From Spirochaetales bacterium (GTDB lineage Bacteria; Spirochaetota; Spirochaetia; Sphaerochaetales; Sphaerochaetaceae), in the NCBI GenBank assembly GCA_017614375.1, contig JAGABZ010000010.1, positions 1 through 53,880 of the forward strand: 53,880 nt of DNA, written 5' to 3'. The translations under genes and the position numbers were made by a program. Numbering within the stretch: the first letter of the stretch is position 1; each line of letters starts with the position of its first letter. The notes below the pieces were generated by a model. The model was not told the origin of the DNA, ran no database searches, and saw only the letters and a program-made list of their open reading frames with translations. This document shows positions 15,304-24,684 of the stretch, piece after piece.

Positions 15304-17092
15304 GTACCGCAAGAAATGCCGTCTGGGGGATTTCGACGTTTCCGGCCAGTCTGAGTCGTTTCTTGCCTTCTTTCTGCTTCTCCAGCAGTTTGCGCTTTCT
15401 GGTGATGTCGCCGCCGTAGCACTTTGCGATGACGTCTTTCCTAAACGGGCTGATCGTCTCGCGGGCGATGATGTTTCCGCCGATGGCCGCCTGGATGGGA
15501 ATCTTGAACTGGTGACGGGGAATCTCGTCCTTGAGCCTTTCGCACGCCTGACGTCCGCGGGATGCCGCCTCGCCCTTGAACACCAGCTGGCTGAGAGCGT
15601 CGACCGGGTCTCCGTTGACCAGGATGTCCATTTTGACCAGATCGGTGCGGCGGTAGTCGGTCAGCTGGTAGTCGAATGAGGCATAGCCGCGGCTGATCGA
15701 CTTGAGCCTGTCGTAGAAGTCGAACAGCACCTCCGACAGAGGCATGTCATAGGTCAGCTGGACGCGCTTGGAGTCGATGTAGTCCATCCTGGTCTGCACC
15801 CCGCGCTTTTCCAGGCAGAGGCTGATGACAGGTCCGACGTACTGGGTCGGGGTCATGATTTCGGCGCTGATGTACGGCTCCTCCGAATAGTCGATTCTGG
15901 CCGGGTCCGGGTAGTCCAGCGGGTTGTCTATGTTGAGCATCTCGCCGCCCTTCATGTAGACCTTGTAGTTCACCGACGGGCTGGTCAGGACTATGGAGAG
16001 GTCGAACTCGCGCTCGATACGCTCCTGGAAGACCTCCAGGTGGAGCATGCCGAGAAATCCGCAGCGGAAGCCCTGTCCGAGGGCGGCGGAGGAATCTTTT
16101 TCGTAAATCAGCGAGGCGTCGTTGAGCTTGAGCTTTTCGATGGCGGCCAGCAGTTCCTCGTAGTCGTTCGAGTCGACCGGAAAGATTGAGCTGAAGACGA
16201 CAGGTTTTGCTTCCTTGAATCCGTCCAGCGGGGATTGCGCCGGTCTGTCGGCATCGGTCACGGTGTCTCCTACGCTGACTTCGCTTACCGTCTTGACCCC
16301 GCAGATCATGTATCCGACATCCCCCTCCTGGAGGATACGGGTACGCTGGAGATTCAGCTGGAAGATGCCCAGTTCGTCGACCTTGTACCTGGCCCCGGAG
16401 TGCATGAAGCGGATCGTATCCCCTTCTCTGATTGTCCCGTCAAAGACCCGGAAATGCACGATTACCCCGCGGTACGGGTCGTAGTGGCAGTCGAAGATCA
16501 GTGCCTTCAGCGGGTCCTGAGGGTTCCCCGACGGAGGCGGGATCATCCGCACGATGGCTTCCATCAGGTCCTCAAGTCCCTGGCCGGTCTTTGCCGAAAC
16601 GAGCACCGCGTCGGAGCTGTCCAGCCCCAGATCGGAGTCGATCTGTCTCAGCGTCTCGTCGATGTCGGCGCTGGCCAGGTCGATCTTGTTCACCACCGGG
16701 ATGACCTCGAGGTTGTGCTCCATCGCCATGTACAGGTTGGCAAGCGTCTGGGCCTCGACCCCCTGGGTGGCGTCGACCAGCAGGATGGCTCCCTCACAGG
16801 AGCTGATCGCACGGGAAACCTCATAGGAAAAGTCCACGTGGCCCGGGGTGTCGACCAGATTAAGTTCGTAGTGGTTCCCGTCCGCGGCATCATACGGGAT
16901 GGTGACCGCCTGGCTTTTGATCGTGATTCCCCTCTCGCGCTCGATGTCCATGTTGTCCAGAACCTGAGACTGCATCTGGGCGTGGGGATCCCCCAGCCGG
17001 GCCTTTTCGATGAAGCGGTCGGCCAGGGTGCTCTTGCCGTGGTCGATGTGGGCGATTATGCAGAAGTTGCGCTTGAAACGGGACTCTACCAT
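15281..17092 (-). CDS. lepA: elongation factor 4 (LepA)
   Basis: A 603-residue translational GTPase that back-translocates ribosomes and aids 30S maturation. The G1 motif AHIDHGKST is at residues 14-22, with DTPGHVDF, NKIDLASAD and SAKTG following, then EF-G-like domains II, III and V. The LepA-specific C-terminal domain contains ...GGDITRKRKLLEKQKEGKKR. Full length. The ATG follows the ftsH stop after two bases (TGAGCATG), so it is co-translated at the end of the housekeeping operon. Its 3' end overlaps galK on the other strand. Confidence 0.97.
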   Translation of the reverse strand: MVESRFKRNFCIIAHIDHGKSTLADRFIEKARLGDPHAQMQSQVLDNMDIERERGITIKSQAVTIPYDAADGNHYELNLVDTPGHVDFSYEVSRAISSCEGAILLVDATQGVEAQTLANLYMAMEHNLEVIPVVNKIDLASADIDETLRQIDSDLGLDSSDAVLVSAKTGQGLEDLMEAIVRMIPPPSGNPQDPLKALIFDCHYDPYRGVIVHFRVFDGTIREGDTIRFMHSGARYKVDELGIFQLNLQRTRILQEGDVGYMICGVKTVSEVSVGDTVTDADRPAQSPLDGFKEAKPVVFSSIFPVDSNDYEELLAAIEKLKLNDASLIYEKDSSAALGQGFRCGFLGMLHLEVFQERIEREFDLSIVLTSPSVNYKVYMKGGEMLNIDNPLDYPDPARIDYSEEPYISAEIMTPTQYVGPVISLCLEKRGVQTRMDYIDSKRVQLTYDMPLSEVLFDFYDRLKSISRGYASFDYQLTDYRRTDLVKMDILVNGDPVDALSQLVFKGEAASRGRQACERLKDEIPRHQFKIPIQAAIGGNIIARETISPFRKDVIAKCYGGDITRKRKLLEKQKEGKKRLRLAGNVEIPQTAFLAVLKSRQED

Positions 17093-17094
17093 GC

Positions 17095-19092
17095 TCAGAT
17101 CTTAAGCGGGTCGGTCTCGACCTGGGGGAAGCCGAGCAGCTGGCGGACTTCGGAGTCGTCCAGGGTCTCCCTGGCAACCAGTTCCCTGGTCAGCAGATCC
17201 AGCTGGTCACGGTGCTCGGTGAGAATCCGGCGCACCTCCTCCATCGAGGAAGTGATGATCTTGTTGATTGCCTCGTCAATCCTGCGGGCGGTTTCATCCG
17301 AGTAGTCCTTGTGCTGGGCAATCGAGCGGCCGAGGAACAGAGGCTCGTCCTCGTTTCCGAAGTTGATGAAACCGATGTCGCTCATTCCCCACTCGGTGAC
17401 CATCCGGCGGGCGATGTCGGTCGCCTGCTTGATGTCGTTGCTCGTGCCGGTGGTGGTCTCGCCGTATACGATCTCCTCGGCCACATAGCCGCCCATGCAG
17501 ACCTTTATGTGGTCCTCGAGCTTGCTTCTGGTGATTGTCATCTGGTCGTTCAGCGGCAGGCTCATCGTCATGCCCAGGGCGCGGCCGTGGGGGATGATCG
17601 TGACCTTATGCAGCGGGTCGAGGTGCTTGAGGTAGTAGTAGAGCAAGGTATGACCGGCCTCGTGATAGGCTGTGGCCGTCTTTTCCTCGGCGCTGAGAAC
17701 CCTCGATTTGCGGGCGACGCCGAAGGCCACCTTGTCCCGGGCCTCCTCGAAATTCGACATTGAGACGGTCTTTTTGCCGCTCCGCGCCGCGTAAAGGGCA
17801 GCCTCGTTGACTATGTTGGCCAGGTCTGCTCCGCTTGTGCCCGGTGTTGCGCGGGCTATGCGGGCCAGGTCCACATCGGAGTCCAGACGGACCTTCCGGG
17901 CGTGGATCTTGAGGATATCCTCACGTTCCTTGATGTCGGGAAGATCGACGGTGACCTGTCTGTCGAAGCGTCCCGGCCGAAGCAGCGCCGGGTCGAGAAC
18001 GTCCGGCCTGTTGGTGGCGGCCATGACTATGACGCCCTGGTCGGTCGAGAACCCGTCCATCTCCACCAGAAGCTGGTTGAGAGTCTGCTCCCTTTCATCG
18101 TGCCCGCCGCCCAGTCCGCTTCCGCGGCTGCGTCCGACGGCGTCGATTTCATCTATGAACAGAATGCACGGAGCGTGCTTGCGTCCCTGCTCGAACAGGT
18201 CCCTGACCCTGGCGGCTCCCATTCCGACGAACATCTCCACGAAATCCGAGCCGCTGGTGTGGAAGAATGAAACCTTGGATTCCCCCGCCACGGCCTTTGC
18301 CAGCAGGGTCTTTCCCGTTCCCGGAGGACCTACGAGCAGCACTCCGCGGGGAATCCTGGCTCCGATTTCCTTGAACTTGCCCGGGTTGCGGAGGAAGTCG
18401 ACGATTTCCTGAAGCTCGTACTTGGCTTCCTTCTGTCCGGCCACGTCGTTGAACGTGATTTTCACGTCGGTATTGCCGTATTCCTTTGCGGTGGACTTGC
18501 CGTAACCCATCAGTTTGCTGCCGCCGTTGGCCTGGCGGAGCATCGAGACCATCAGGACGATGAAGATTATCCACGGCAGGAACTCGAGAACCAGGCTGAG
18601 AATCGAGATGTCGGCTGCCGCTCCGGTAATGTCCACCCCCTTGGCCTCCAGTCTGGAAAGGAGGGTCGTATCCTGATAGGGGATCCGCGTCGAACACCGC
18701 ACCAACGCGTTGCCGTAGTTTGATGTGGCGGTAACGTAGAACTCTATGTTCAGCTGGTTTTTGATGACGGCCCGGGTTATCCTCCCCTCTTCAAGCATCT
18801 GGTTGAACTGGGTGTAGGAAACCTCGGTCGTGCTCCCGCCGGAGCTGACCAGGGTGATTATCATAAAGATGATCAGGGCGGCGAAAATCACCAGCGCGAT
18901 GCTGTTTCTCCGCTTTCCAGGCCTGAAGACGCCCGAACCGGACGAGAATCCGTGGAAATAGCCGTCGTCCCTGCCCCTGTCATCGTCACCGGAATCGTTG
19001 CCGTTGTTATCCGGACGGGGTTCCTGATCCTTTTTCACATCATCATCCGGAGTATTTCCGGGGTTGTTTTTATCGAGGTTTTCGTCGCTCAC
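17095..19092 (-). CDS. ftsH: ATP-dependent zinc metalloprotease FtsH
   Basis: A 665-residue membrane-anchored AAA+ protease for quality control of membrane proteins. A highly acidic, Asn/Asp-rich cytoplasmic N-tail of about 55 residues precedes TM1 ([19 protein letters not shown]), a periplasmic domain and TM2 ([17 protein letters not shown]). The AAA module has [19 protein letters not shown] and RPGRFDRQ. The zinc site is HEAGH with a downstream Asp-containing segment. The start is GTG at 19092: AAGGA lies 7 nt upstream, and the family's tail then begins directly after the tilS stop. A longer reading to 19218 lies inside tilS. Confidence 0.95.
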   Translation of the reverse strand: MSDENLDKNNPGNTPDDDVKKDQEPRPDNNGNDSGDDDRGRDDGYFHGFSSGSGVFRPGKRRNSIALVIFAALIIFMIITLVSSGGSTTEVSYTQFNQMLEEGRITRAVIKNQLNIEFYVTATSNYGNALVRCSTRIPYQDTTLLSRLEAKGVDITGAAADISILSLVLEFLPWIIFIVLMVSMLRQANGGSKLMGYGKSTAKEYGNTDVKITFNDVAGQKEAKYELQEIVDFLRNPGKFKEIGARIPRGVLLVGPPGTGKTLLAKAVAGESKVSFFHTSGSDFVEMFVGMGAARVRDLFEQGRKHAPCILFIDEIDAVGRSRGSGLGGGHDEREQTLNQLLVEMDGFSTDQGVIVMAATNRPDVLDPALLRPGRFDRQVTVDLPDIKEREDILKIHARKVRLDSDVDLARIARATPGTSGADLANIVNEAALYAARSGKKTVSMSNFEEARDKVAFGVARKSRVLSAEEKTATAYHEAGHTLLYYYLKHLDPLHKVTIIPHGRALGMTMSLPLNDQMTITRSKLEDHIKVCMGGYVAEEIVYGETTTGTSNDIKQATDIARRMVTEWGMSDIGFINFGNEDEPLFLGRSIAQHKDYSDETARRIDEAINKIITSSMEEVRRILTEHRDQLDLLTRELVARETLDDSEVRQLLGFPQVETDPLKI

Positions 19093-19102
19093 AATGTATT
19101 CC

Positions 19103-20455
19103 TTAAACAACAATATATGAACATAACCCGTTTCGGGCAAGTGCGGACCGGCACTTTCTGCACAGCCGGTCGGTCCCACCCCAGGCCCTTCCCAGGACGG
19201 CGACCACCCCGTCGTCATCCCTCAGAACCGGAACCAGGGCACGGTAACCAGTCGGCACTCCCGTCTCCTTAAGCAAATCGGAGACCTTCACCGTCCTGCG
19301 GTCCAACTGTATGGTATCCGAGGCTTTAGCCTGGGTCACGAGCAGATTGCCCGAAACCGTTTCCGGGTCGATGAACAGCGTCTTTGCATCGGGCTTCACA
19401 CCGCAAAGCCGCGCGCTCTGCGGTCCGCGCAACAGTCTCCGGTCTCCCGGAAGCCCGATTGTTTCTTCAGATTTCTCCTTGTTAATCCGCCGCTCCCAGT
19501 ACGGGACCTCGATATCCCTGGTAATGAAAAGCCTGCCGCGGATGATGCTCGCCGTCACCCCCGAGGCGCTGATATTCACACTTCTGCGGCCGAGAACCGC
19601 CTGTGAGATCCGGTCGTACATGCTCCGGCTCAGCGGCACGAAATCCGCCCCGAGCGCCCTGTCCCAGAACCGGTAGATCGACGCCATCACGGCAGCCGTA
19701 TCCGGACCTCCGAGTTCATCCAGGGATATTCCCAGGCGGCAGTCACCTTCGGACCCCGGCCCCTTCAGAGGAAACAGGTCCTGCATCCGGGATGCGAAAT
19801 CCAGAACGGCGCTTTCATACGAGCCGAACGACGCCGATATGGCGGGAATCACAGAGTTGCGCACCGCGTTTCTCAGATAGTCGGAGCGGGAATTGGTCGA
19901 GTCCTCGGACCACTTCAGGCCGAAGGATCTGCATACATCCCTCAACTGCTCATGGGAAAAGCCCAGAACGGGACGGATGATGTTGCCGCAATCCCTCCTG
20001 ATGCCGGCCAGCGAAGGAAGGGCCTTTCCGCTGAACAAACGCATCAGCACCGTCTCGATCTGGTCCTCCCGGGTGTGGGCCGTGGCTATGTATCTGAAGG
20101 AGTGCATCTGCCTCTGCTGCTCCAGAACCCTGTAGCGGAGGATCCGCGCCGCGGCCTCGGTCCCGAAGTCCTTTTCGTATTGTGCCATCTGCTCGGGATA
20201 GAGCCGGACAATCGTGTACTCCACCCCCAGGGCCTTGCAGTTCTTTCTGTTCAGGGCGATCTCCGCCTCGAGTTCCTCTCTCGGCCTCAGGTCATGGTCG
20301 ACGTACACCGCGTGAAGATTAATCGGGGCGACGTACCCGGAGAGCAGACACAACAGCCCGAGCGAATCGCTTCCGCCGGAAAAGGCGCAGATGACCCCGC
20401 CCTCGGAGAGTTCAGTGGAAAAATCAAGTTTCGGAATTTCTGCGGTTGAATTCAA
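19103..20455 (-). CDS. tilS: tRNA(Ile)-lysidine synthase
   Basis: A 450-residue ATP-pyrophosphatase that converts C34 of tRNA-Ile(CAU) to lysidine, making the AUA-reading tRNA. The PP-loop SGGSDSLGLL is at residues 26-35, followed by HTREDQIETVLMR and FSGKALPSLAGIRRDCGNIIRPVLGF. The substrate-binding C-terminal region covers about 330-450. Translation starts with TTG at 20455, preceded by GAGGAG 8 nt upstream, and overlaps pth by 32 bp. No other start is available before the PP-loop. It is followed by ftsH, a common bacterial pairing. Confidence 0.9.
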   Translation of the reverse strand: MNSTAEIPKLDFSTELSEGGVICAFSGGSDSLGLLCLLSGYVAPINLHAVYVDHDLRPREELEAEIALNRKNCKALGVEYTIVRLYPEQMAQYEKDFGTEAAARILRYRVLEQQRQMHSFRYIATAHTREDQIETVLMRLFSGKALPSLAGIRRDCGNIIRPVLGFSHEQLRDVCRSFGLKWSEDSTNSRSDYLRNAVRNSVIPAISASFGSYESAVLDFASRMQDLFPLKGPGSEGDCRLGISLDELGGPDTAAVMASIYRFWDRALGADFVPLSRSMYDRISQAVLGRRSVNISASGVTASIIRGRLFITRDIEVPYWERRINKEKSEETIGLPGDRRLLRGPQSARLCGVKPDAKTLFIDPETVSGNLLVTQAKASDTIQLDRRTVKVSDLLKETGVPTGYRALVPVLRDDDGVVAVLGRAWGGTDRLCRKCRSALARNGLCSYIVV

Positions 20456-21020
20456 GCTGGATCTCCTCGACGGGGACTCCCGCGGCCCTTTTCAGTACCG
20501 CGCGGGCAGCGTCATCAAGGCTTCGTTCAAACAGCCCGGAGGCGGGACGGTCAGGCCTTGACAGGACATACTCCGGAACGGACATTCCCTCGGGCGGGCG
20601 GCCGATTCCGACGTAGATTGCCGTGAACTGCACCCCGGGGAGAGCTTCCTGAAGGGATCTCAGGCCCTTGTGGGTGCTCAGGCTGTGGACCCGGCGGATT
20701 CTGATGGTGCCCGGGGGCAGATCGAGGTTGTCAAAGATGACAAAGGCCTCGGAGCCGGTCAGGTCGAAAAAGCGGGCTATGTCCCCGCTTCGGTTCATGT
20801 AGGTCAGAGGCTGGATTACAAGCAGTTCCGTTGCGGTCGGGCCCTCCGGCGAGGCGGTTCCGGCAACGATGCGCAGGGCCATATAACGGCGGAGGCAGCG
20901 CCTGACGGGTTTGCCGCCGAGTAACGCTGCCAGCCTTTTTGCAACCTCAAAACCTGCGTTGTGAAGAGTGCCTTCGTATTTTCTTCCGGGATTGCCCAGA
21001 GCGAAGACGGTCAGACCCAT
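20424..21020 (-). CDS. pth: peptidyl-tRNA hydrolase
   Basis: A 198-residue enzyme that recycles peptidyl-tRNA. The N-terminal LGNPGRKYEGTLHNAGF holds the substrate Asn and the catalytic His. QPLTYMNRSG and FDNLDLPPGTIRIR (Asp corresponding to D93) follow. The usual GGHxGL loop is altered to STHKGL, keeping the His. The ATG at 21020 overlaps the rplY stop as TGATG, so it is translationally coupled. It is slightly shorter at the C-terminus than E. coli Pth. Confidence 0.93.
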   Translation of the reverse strand: MGLTVFALGNPGRKYEGTLHNAGFEVAKRLAALLGGKPVRRCLRRYMALRIVAGTASPEGPTATELLVIQPLTYMNRSGDIARFFDLTGSEAFVIFDNLDLPPGTIRIRRVHSLSTHKGLRSLQEALPGVQFTAIYVGIGRPPEGMSVPEYVLSRPDRPASGLFERSLDDAARAVLKRAAGVPVEEIQLEFNRRNSET

Positions 21021-21307
21021 CAGAGCTCTTTGAAGTCCACGTGAAGAATCTTGCCCCTGATCAGGTCTTCCTGGAATTCCATGATCTGGCACTTGAGCTC
21101 GGCTGTGCCGATCTTGACAGTGACCTTGCTGCCTTTGCCGATTCCGCGGGTCGCCATTTCAAAGGCGTGGGCCTCGAAACTGACGTGCTGGTGGTTTCCC
21201 TTGCCGTAGATGACGGCGGGGATTCTGCCTGCTCTGCGAAGTCTGCCGGCTCCGGCGCTTCCGAAATCCTCAAGCCTGGGGGTAGCTTCCAATACGATGT
21301 CTGCCAT
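21020..21307 (-). CDS. rplY: 50S ribosomal protein L25 (short form)
   Basis: A 95-residue 5S-rRNA-binding protein: AGRIPAVIYGKGNHQHVSF is the diagnostic segment, ending ILHVDFKEL. The C-terminal TL5/CTC domain is absent, as in the E. coli form. GGAG lies 7 nt before the ATG. It is the first protein gene after a strong promoter at 21381-21409. Confidence 0.95.
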   Translation of the reverse strand: MADIVLEATPRLEDFGSAGAGRLRRAGRIPAVIYGKGNHQHVSFEAHAFEMATRGIGKGSKVTVKIGTAELKCQIMEFQEDLIRGKILHVDFKEL

Positions 21308-21380
21308 GTTTTACTCCTACTCTCATCGGCGGTCTTTGCTGCCGATTACCATGTTGAATACGGCCACAGGGCCGTGGAAC

Positions 21381-21409
21381 ACTATACCTGCACCCGTTTA
21401 GGATGTCAA
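21381..21409 (-). promoter_or_regulatory. strong sigma70 promoter for rplY-pth-tilS-ftsH-lepA
   Basis: Perfect TTGACA, 17-bp spacer, TATAGT. A GC-rich hairpin (ACGGCC...GGCCGT) follows in the leader, 60-70 nt before the rplY start. Confidence 0.8.
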
Positions 21410-21415
21410 TGTATA

Positions 21416-21487
21416 CAGGGCAGGCAGGATTCGAACCTACGAATGCCGGCACCAAAAGCCGGAGCCTTACCGCTTGGCGACTGCCCT
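21416..21487 (-). tRNA. tRNA-Gln(TTG)
   Basis: A 72-nt cloverleaf with acceptor AGGGCAG/CTGCCCT, anticodon stem CCGGC/GCCGG enclosing TTTTGGT (anticodon TTG), T arm GTAGG-TTCGAAT-CCTGC and discriminator G. CCA is not encoded. It lies between ispE and the rplY promoter. Confidence 0.96.
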
Positions 21488-21498
21488 AAAAGCGCTTC

Positions 21499-21528
21499 AA
21501 TATAACTTGCAAAACCCCGCTCTGTCCA
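21499..21528 (-). promoter_or_regulatory. promoter of tRNA-Gln
   Basis: TGGACA, 18-bp spacer, TATATT, ending 11 nt before the tRNA. Confidence 0.55.
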
Positions 21529-21548
21529 TACGAAGAGCGCCTGTGAAC

Positions 21549-22376
21549 CTAGGCGAAACGCACCGGGAAAGCCTGACCGGAGAACTCCTGCGGAACGGTA
21601 ATCTCCCCCTCCCCGACCAGCACACTCGCGCTTCCGCTTCCGGTCAGGGTATAGAAACAGCCCCGCGGAACAGTAATCCGCGGCGGGGGAACCACCCGGG
21701 AGAAGTCGTTTGTGAATCTCCATCTGTCCGGAGCGAGGGAGTACATCCTTTCAACCTCCGGCGCCTCGGGTCCGGCGGGGCCCAGACCGGCTTCGTCCAG
21801 CCTGCGGTAGGCACCGGCAGTGGGACTTGCCAGATCCGGAACCAGCACAAGCGCCGACAGGGTCCGGGAGGAAACCGGCCTGACGATCTCCCCTATCCCG
21901 CCGACAACCGCCGCGCCGCAGCCGGTAACGAAAAACGGCACGTCCGCCCCGACGCTGTGGGCACATGCGGTCAGGAAATCCCGGTCGGGCTGCCTGCCGA
22001 ACAGACCGCACAGGGATTTCAGCAGGGCTCCGGCATCGGCCGAGCCGCCGCCCAGCCCGGCCCCGGCGGGGATGCTCTTTTTCACGTTCAGCCTAACTCT
22101 GAGCGGGATGCCGGTGTAACCGCACCAGAAACCGACGGCCCTGGTCAGACTGTCGCTTCCCGGGGTGCAGAGGTCCTCAAGCCCGTGGACCGAAACCTGG
22201 GCCCCGGAGATCTCCGGGTCGTCCCACCAGATATCGACGGAAATCAGATCGTGCAGCGAAATCCGCTGGAAAAGCGAAAGAATCTCATGGTAACCGTCCT
22301 CTCGGCGGGAAAGCACGTTCAAATGGAGGTTGACCTTGGCCGGAGCGCTCAGTTCAAGCGGACAGTGCTTCATCAT
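21549..22376 (-). CDS. ispE: 4-diphosphocytidyl-2-C-methyl-D-erythritol kinase
   Basis: A 275-residue GHMP kinase of the MEP isoprenoid pathway. SAPAKVNLHLNVLSRREDGYHE is the N-terminal signature, IPAGAGLGGGSADA is the ATP loop, and GSGSASVLVGEG is motif 3. The start is at 22376 (ATGA overlap with the upstream stop) or 22373 (TGATG overlap); a GGGGGG run precedes both. The overlap couples it to the glycosylase gene. Confidence 0.92.
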   Translation of the reverse strand: MMKHCPLELSAPAKVNLHLNVLSRREDGYHEILSLFQRISLHDLISVDIWWDDPEISGAQVSVHGLEDLCTPGSDSLTRAVGFWCGYTGIPLRVRLNVKKSIPAGAGLGGGSADAGALLKSLCGLFGRQPDRDFLTACAHSVGADVPFFVTGCGAAVVGGIGEIVRPVSSRTLSALVLVPDLASPTAGAYRRLDEAGLGPAGPEAPEVERMYSLAPDRWRFTNDFSRVVPPPRITVPRGCFYTLTGSGSASVLVGEGEITVPQEFSGQAFPVRFA

Positions 22377-23098
22377 GCCCCCCAGATGCCCAGGGCCCTC
22401 AACTGGGCCGAAGCCTGGGCCGCCCAGCCCCTGTTGGCCGCAGGTGAAGCGGGGCTGGGATGCAGGACGGTGCCGACCCTGACCCCCTTGGGCGCGACGG
22501 CGGAAAGCTTCTTTGTCGCGAACCCGCCGATTCCCACCAGAACGGTGCTCCCGACCATGGAAATCACCTCGGCCAGGTAAGCGTCGCACAGGGCGTAGAG
22601 CTTTTTCTGCAGCGCTGAGGGCAGTTTGTCCGGAGTGACGTTCTTCGCCGTCGGTCCGGCATCGAGAAATCCCAGCGGGCAGTAGTTCATCACGCAGAAA
22701 TCCCTGAAAAAATCATCCGGATCGGGGAACTTCTCACTTATCATCCCCCACAGCCGTGTCCCGCTGACCTCCTCGCGCGGGCAGTCGAGTCCCTGCACCG
22801 GACGCGCCGGATGCAGCACTTTCGGACGTCCGACCGGGTTCCCTATTTTCAGGTAAGACTTCACCGGTCCCACCGCGCCGAAGGGAACCCCCGTCTGAAG
22901 CATGCCGAACGGACCGGGGTTCATCCCCAGAAACAGGGTCTTCGCCCCCTTTCTCACATAACGGCAAAGGTATTCCTCGTGGTTGTCCCGGGCGTAATCA
23001 AGCGGGTTATACACGACCAGAGCCGGGCCGAAATCCAGTCCGTCCAGATTCCCGGCCAGGGCGCGGGTGATGTGAATCAGTCCGGCGGTGAAGTCCAT
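22373..23098 (-). CDS. SMUG1-type uracil-DNA glycosylase
   Basis: A 241-residue base-excision-repair enzyme. Motif 1, GMNPGPFGM, supplies the catalytic Asn (about N60) and matches SMUG1 rather than family-1 UDG (GQDPYH). The following QTGVPFG is also SMUG1-like. Motif 2 is HPSPASPAANRGW, with the His near 213 as in SMUG1 (HPSP-NP-AN). MNYCPLGFLD aligns with the SMUG1 core. It probably removes uracil and oxidised pyrimidines from DNA. AGGAG lies 5 nt before the second of two adjacent ATGs, which I choose. It is the first gene of the ispE transcript and divergent from the PLP enzyme. SMUG1 is mainly known from animals, with a scattered bacterial distribution. Confidence 0.9.
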   Translation of the reverse strand: MDFTAGLIHITRALAGNLDGLDFGPALVVYNPLDYARDNHEEYLCRYVRKGAKTLFLGMNPGPFGMLQTGVPFGAVGPVKSYLKIGNPVGRPKVLHPARPVQGLDCPREEVSGTRLWGMISEKFPDPDDFFRDFCVMNYCPLGFLDAGPTAKNVTPDKLPSALQKKLYALCDAYLAEVISMVGSTVLVGIGGFATKKLSAVAPKGVRVGTVLHPSPASPAANRGWAAQASAQLRALGIWGA

Positions 23099-23151
23099 CA
23101 TCTCTCCTGTTCAATCCAATTCTGAACCGGGCGTGAGTGTTTGTCCAGTAG

Positions 23152-23179
23152 TTTACAATCGGTGCGCGCATGTTATAAT
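23152..23179 (+). promoter_or_regulatory. promoter of the PLP-enzyme pair
   Basis: TTTACA, 16-bp spacer, perfect TATAAT; GAGGAG and the ATG at 23216 follow. Confidence 0.75.
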
Positions 23180-23215
23180 CACGCATGGTACAACAGCCGC
23201 AGAGAGGAGTCTCAA

Positions 23216-24682
23216 ATGCTTATCAACCTTAACGTAAACGAGCAGGTGCGTCAGCACAACATCAAGCGCTGCAGGGAAAAGGGAATCATTCTCCCCACTT
23301 TCGCCCAGATGGCGCATCCGGACACGATTCCCGAAAGCATCAGGAAGAAGCTTACAGAGGTCGGGCTCTGGGACGTCAACCCGCTGAACCTGTTCAGGAT
23401 TACCTGGCACAACGAGCCCAAGGAAAAGGGCGGCCGTTTCGGGGGTGTCAACTACATCGAGATTCCCAGGCAGATCACAGGAACGAGAGCGCGGATCTTC
23501 GCCCTGGTCGGTAAATACTTCCCCACCGGAGCACACAAGGTCGGAGCCACCTACGGCTGCCTGGCCCCGGCACTGGCCACGGGAAACTTCGACGCCGAGC
23601 ACCAGCAGGCTGTCTGGCCCTCGACGGGCAACTACTGCCGCGGCGGCGCGTACAACAGCGCCCTTCTGGGATGTGACAGCATCGCCATCCTCCCGGCCGA
23701 GATGAGTCAGGAGAGGTTCAACTGGCTCAAGTCGGTCGCCGGTGAAGTCATCGCCACCCCGGGCTGTGAGTCGAACGTCAAGGAAATCTTCGACAAGTGC
23801 CACGAGCTCGACCGCGAGCGGGGCACCCACATCGTCATTTTCAACCAGTTCGAAAAGTTCGAGAACTACCTCTGGCACTACGCCATTACCGCCGAGGCCA
23901 TCCTAGAGGTCCTCAGATCCCGGGGAATCAAGCCGGAGAACGTCCGCGGCTACGCCTCGTCCACCGGAAGCGGCGGAACCCTGGCCGCCGGCGACAGGCT
24001 CAAGGAAGTCTACCCCGGCCTGAAGATAGCCGCAGGTGAGGCCCTCCAGTGCCCGACCCTGCTCAGAAACGGCTTCGGAGGCCACAGGATCGAGGGTATC
24101 GGAGACAAGCACGTGCCATGGATCCACAACGTGAAGAACACCGACATGATCTGCTCGATCGACGACGAGGACTGCCTGAGAATCTACAGACTGTTCAACG
24201 AGCCGGCGGGACTGGAGTACCTGAAAAAGGCCGGCGTCGCCCAGGCTGACATAGACAACCTCAAGCTGTTCGGTATCAGCGGAATCGGCAACATGCTTTC
24301 GGCAATCAAGATGGCCAAGTACTATGAGATGGAGGAGGATGACGTCGTCTTTACGATCCTCACCGACAGCAGCGTGATGTACACCTCCCGCCTGGCCGAG
24401 CAGACAGCGATGCACGGTGAGTTCACCCCGGCCGACGCCGCCATGGCCCACTCCGCCTGCCTGATGCACCAGGGAATCGACAACGCTCTGGAGCTGACCT
24501 ACTACGAGCGCCTGAGGGTCCACAACCTCAAGTACTACACCTGGGTCGAGCAGCAGGGAAAGACCTACGAGGAGCTCAACCGCCAGTGGTACGACCGCGA
24601 CTACTGGAAGGAAATCCCCGCCGACCTGGGCAGAATCGACACTCTTATCGAGGACTTCAACAAAGAGGTCGGGCTGGTCTGA
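23216..24682 (+). CDS. fold-type-II PLP-dependent enzyme (TrpB/cysteine-synthase-like)
   Basis: A 488-residue protein of the tryptophan-synthase-beta superfamily. The probable Schiff-base lysine is K108 in PTGAHKVGATYG. A phosphate-binding Gly-rich turn, STGSGGTLAAGDRL, is near residue 250. It is not TrpB itself (no TrpB substrate motif EHSGAG) and not a standard CysK. Its extended N-terminus and C-terminal region with DSSVMYTSR place it in a less studied branch found in anaerobes. AGAGGAG lies 6 nt before the ATG. Two bases separate it from a second fold-type-II enzyme, so the two probably act in one pathway or as a complex. The reaction is unknown; a lyase or synthase acting on an amino acid is likely. 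Confidence 0.75.
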   Translation: MLINLNVNEQVRQHNIKRCREKGIILPTFAQMAHPDTIPESIRKKLTEVGLWDVNPLNLFRITWHNEPKEKGGRFGGVNYIEIPRQITGTRARIFALVGKYFPTGAHKVGATYGCLAPALATGNFDAEHQQAVWPSTGNYCRGGAYNSALLGCDSIAILPAEMSQERFNWLKSVAGEVIATPGCESNVKEIFDKCHELDRERGTHIVIFNQFEKFENYLWHYAITAEAILEVLRSRGIKPENVRGYASSTGSGGTLAAGDRLKEVYPGLKIAAGEALQCPTLLRNGFGGHRIEGIGDKHVPWIHNVKNTDMICSIDDEDCLRIYRLFNEPAGLEYLKKAGVAQADIDNLKLFGISGIGNMLSAIKMAKYYEMEEDDVVFTILTDSSVMYTSRLAEQTAMHGEFTPADAAMAHSACLMHQGIDNALELTYYERLRVHNLKYYTWVEQQGKTYEELNRQWYDRDYWKEIPADLGRIDTLIEDFNKEVGLV

Positions 24683-24684
24683 GC

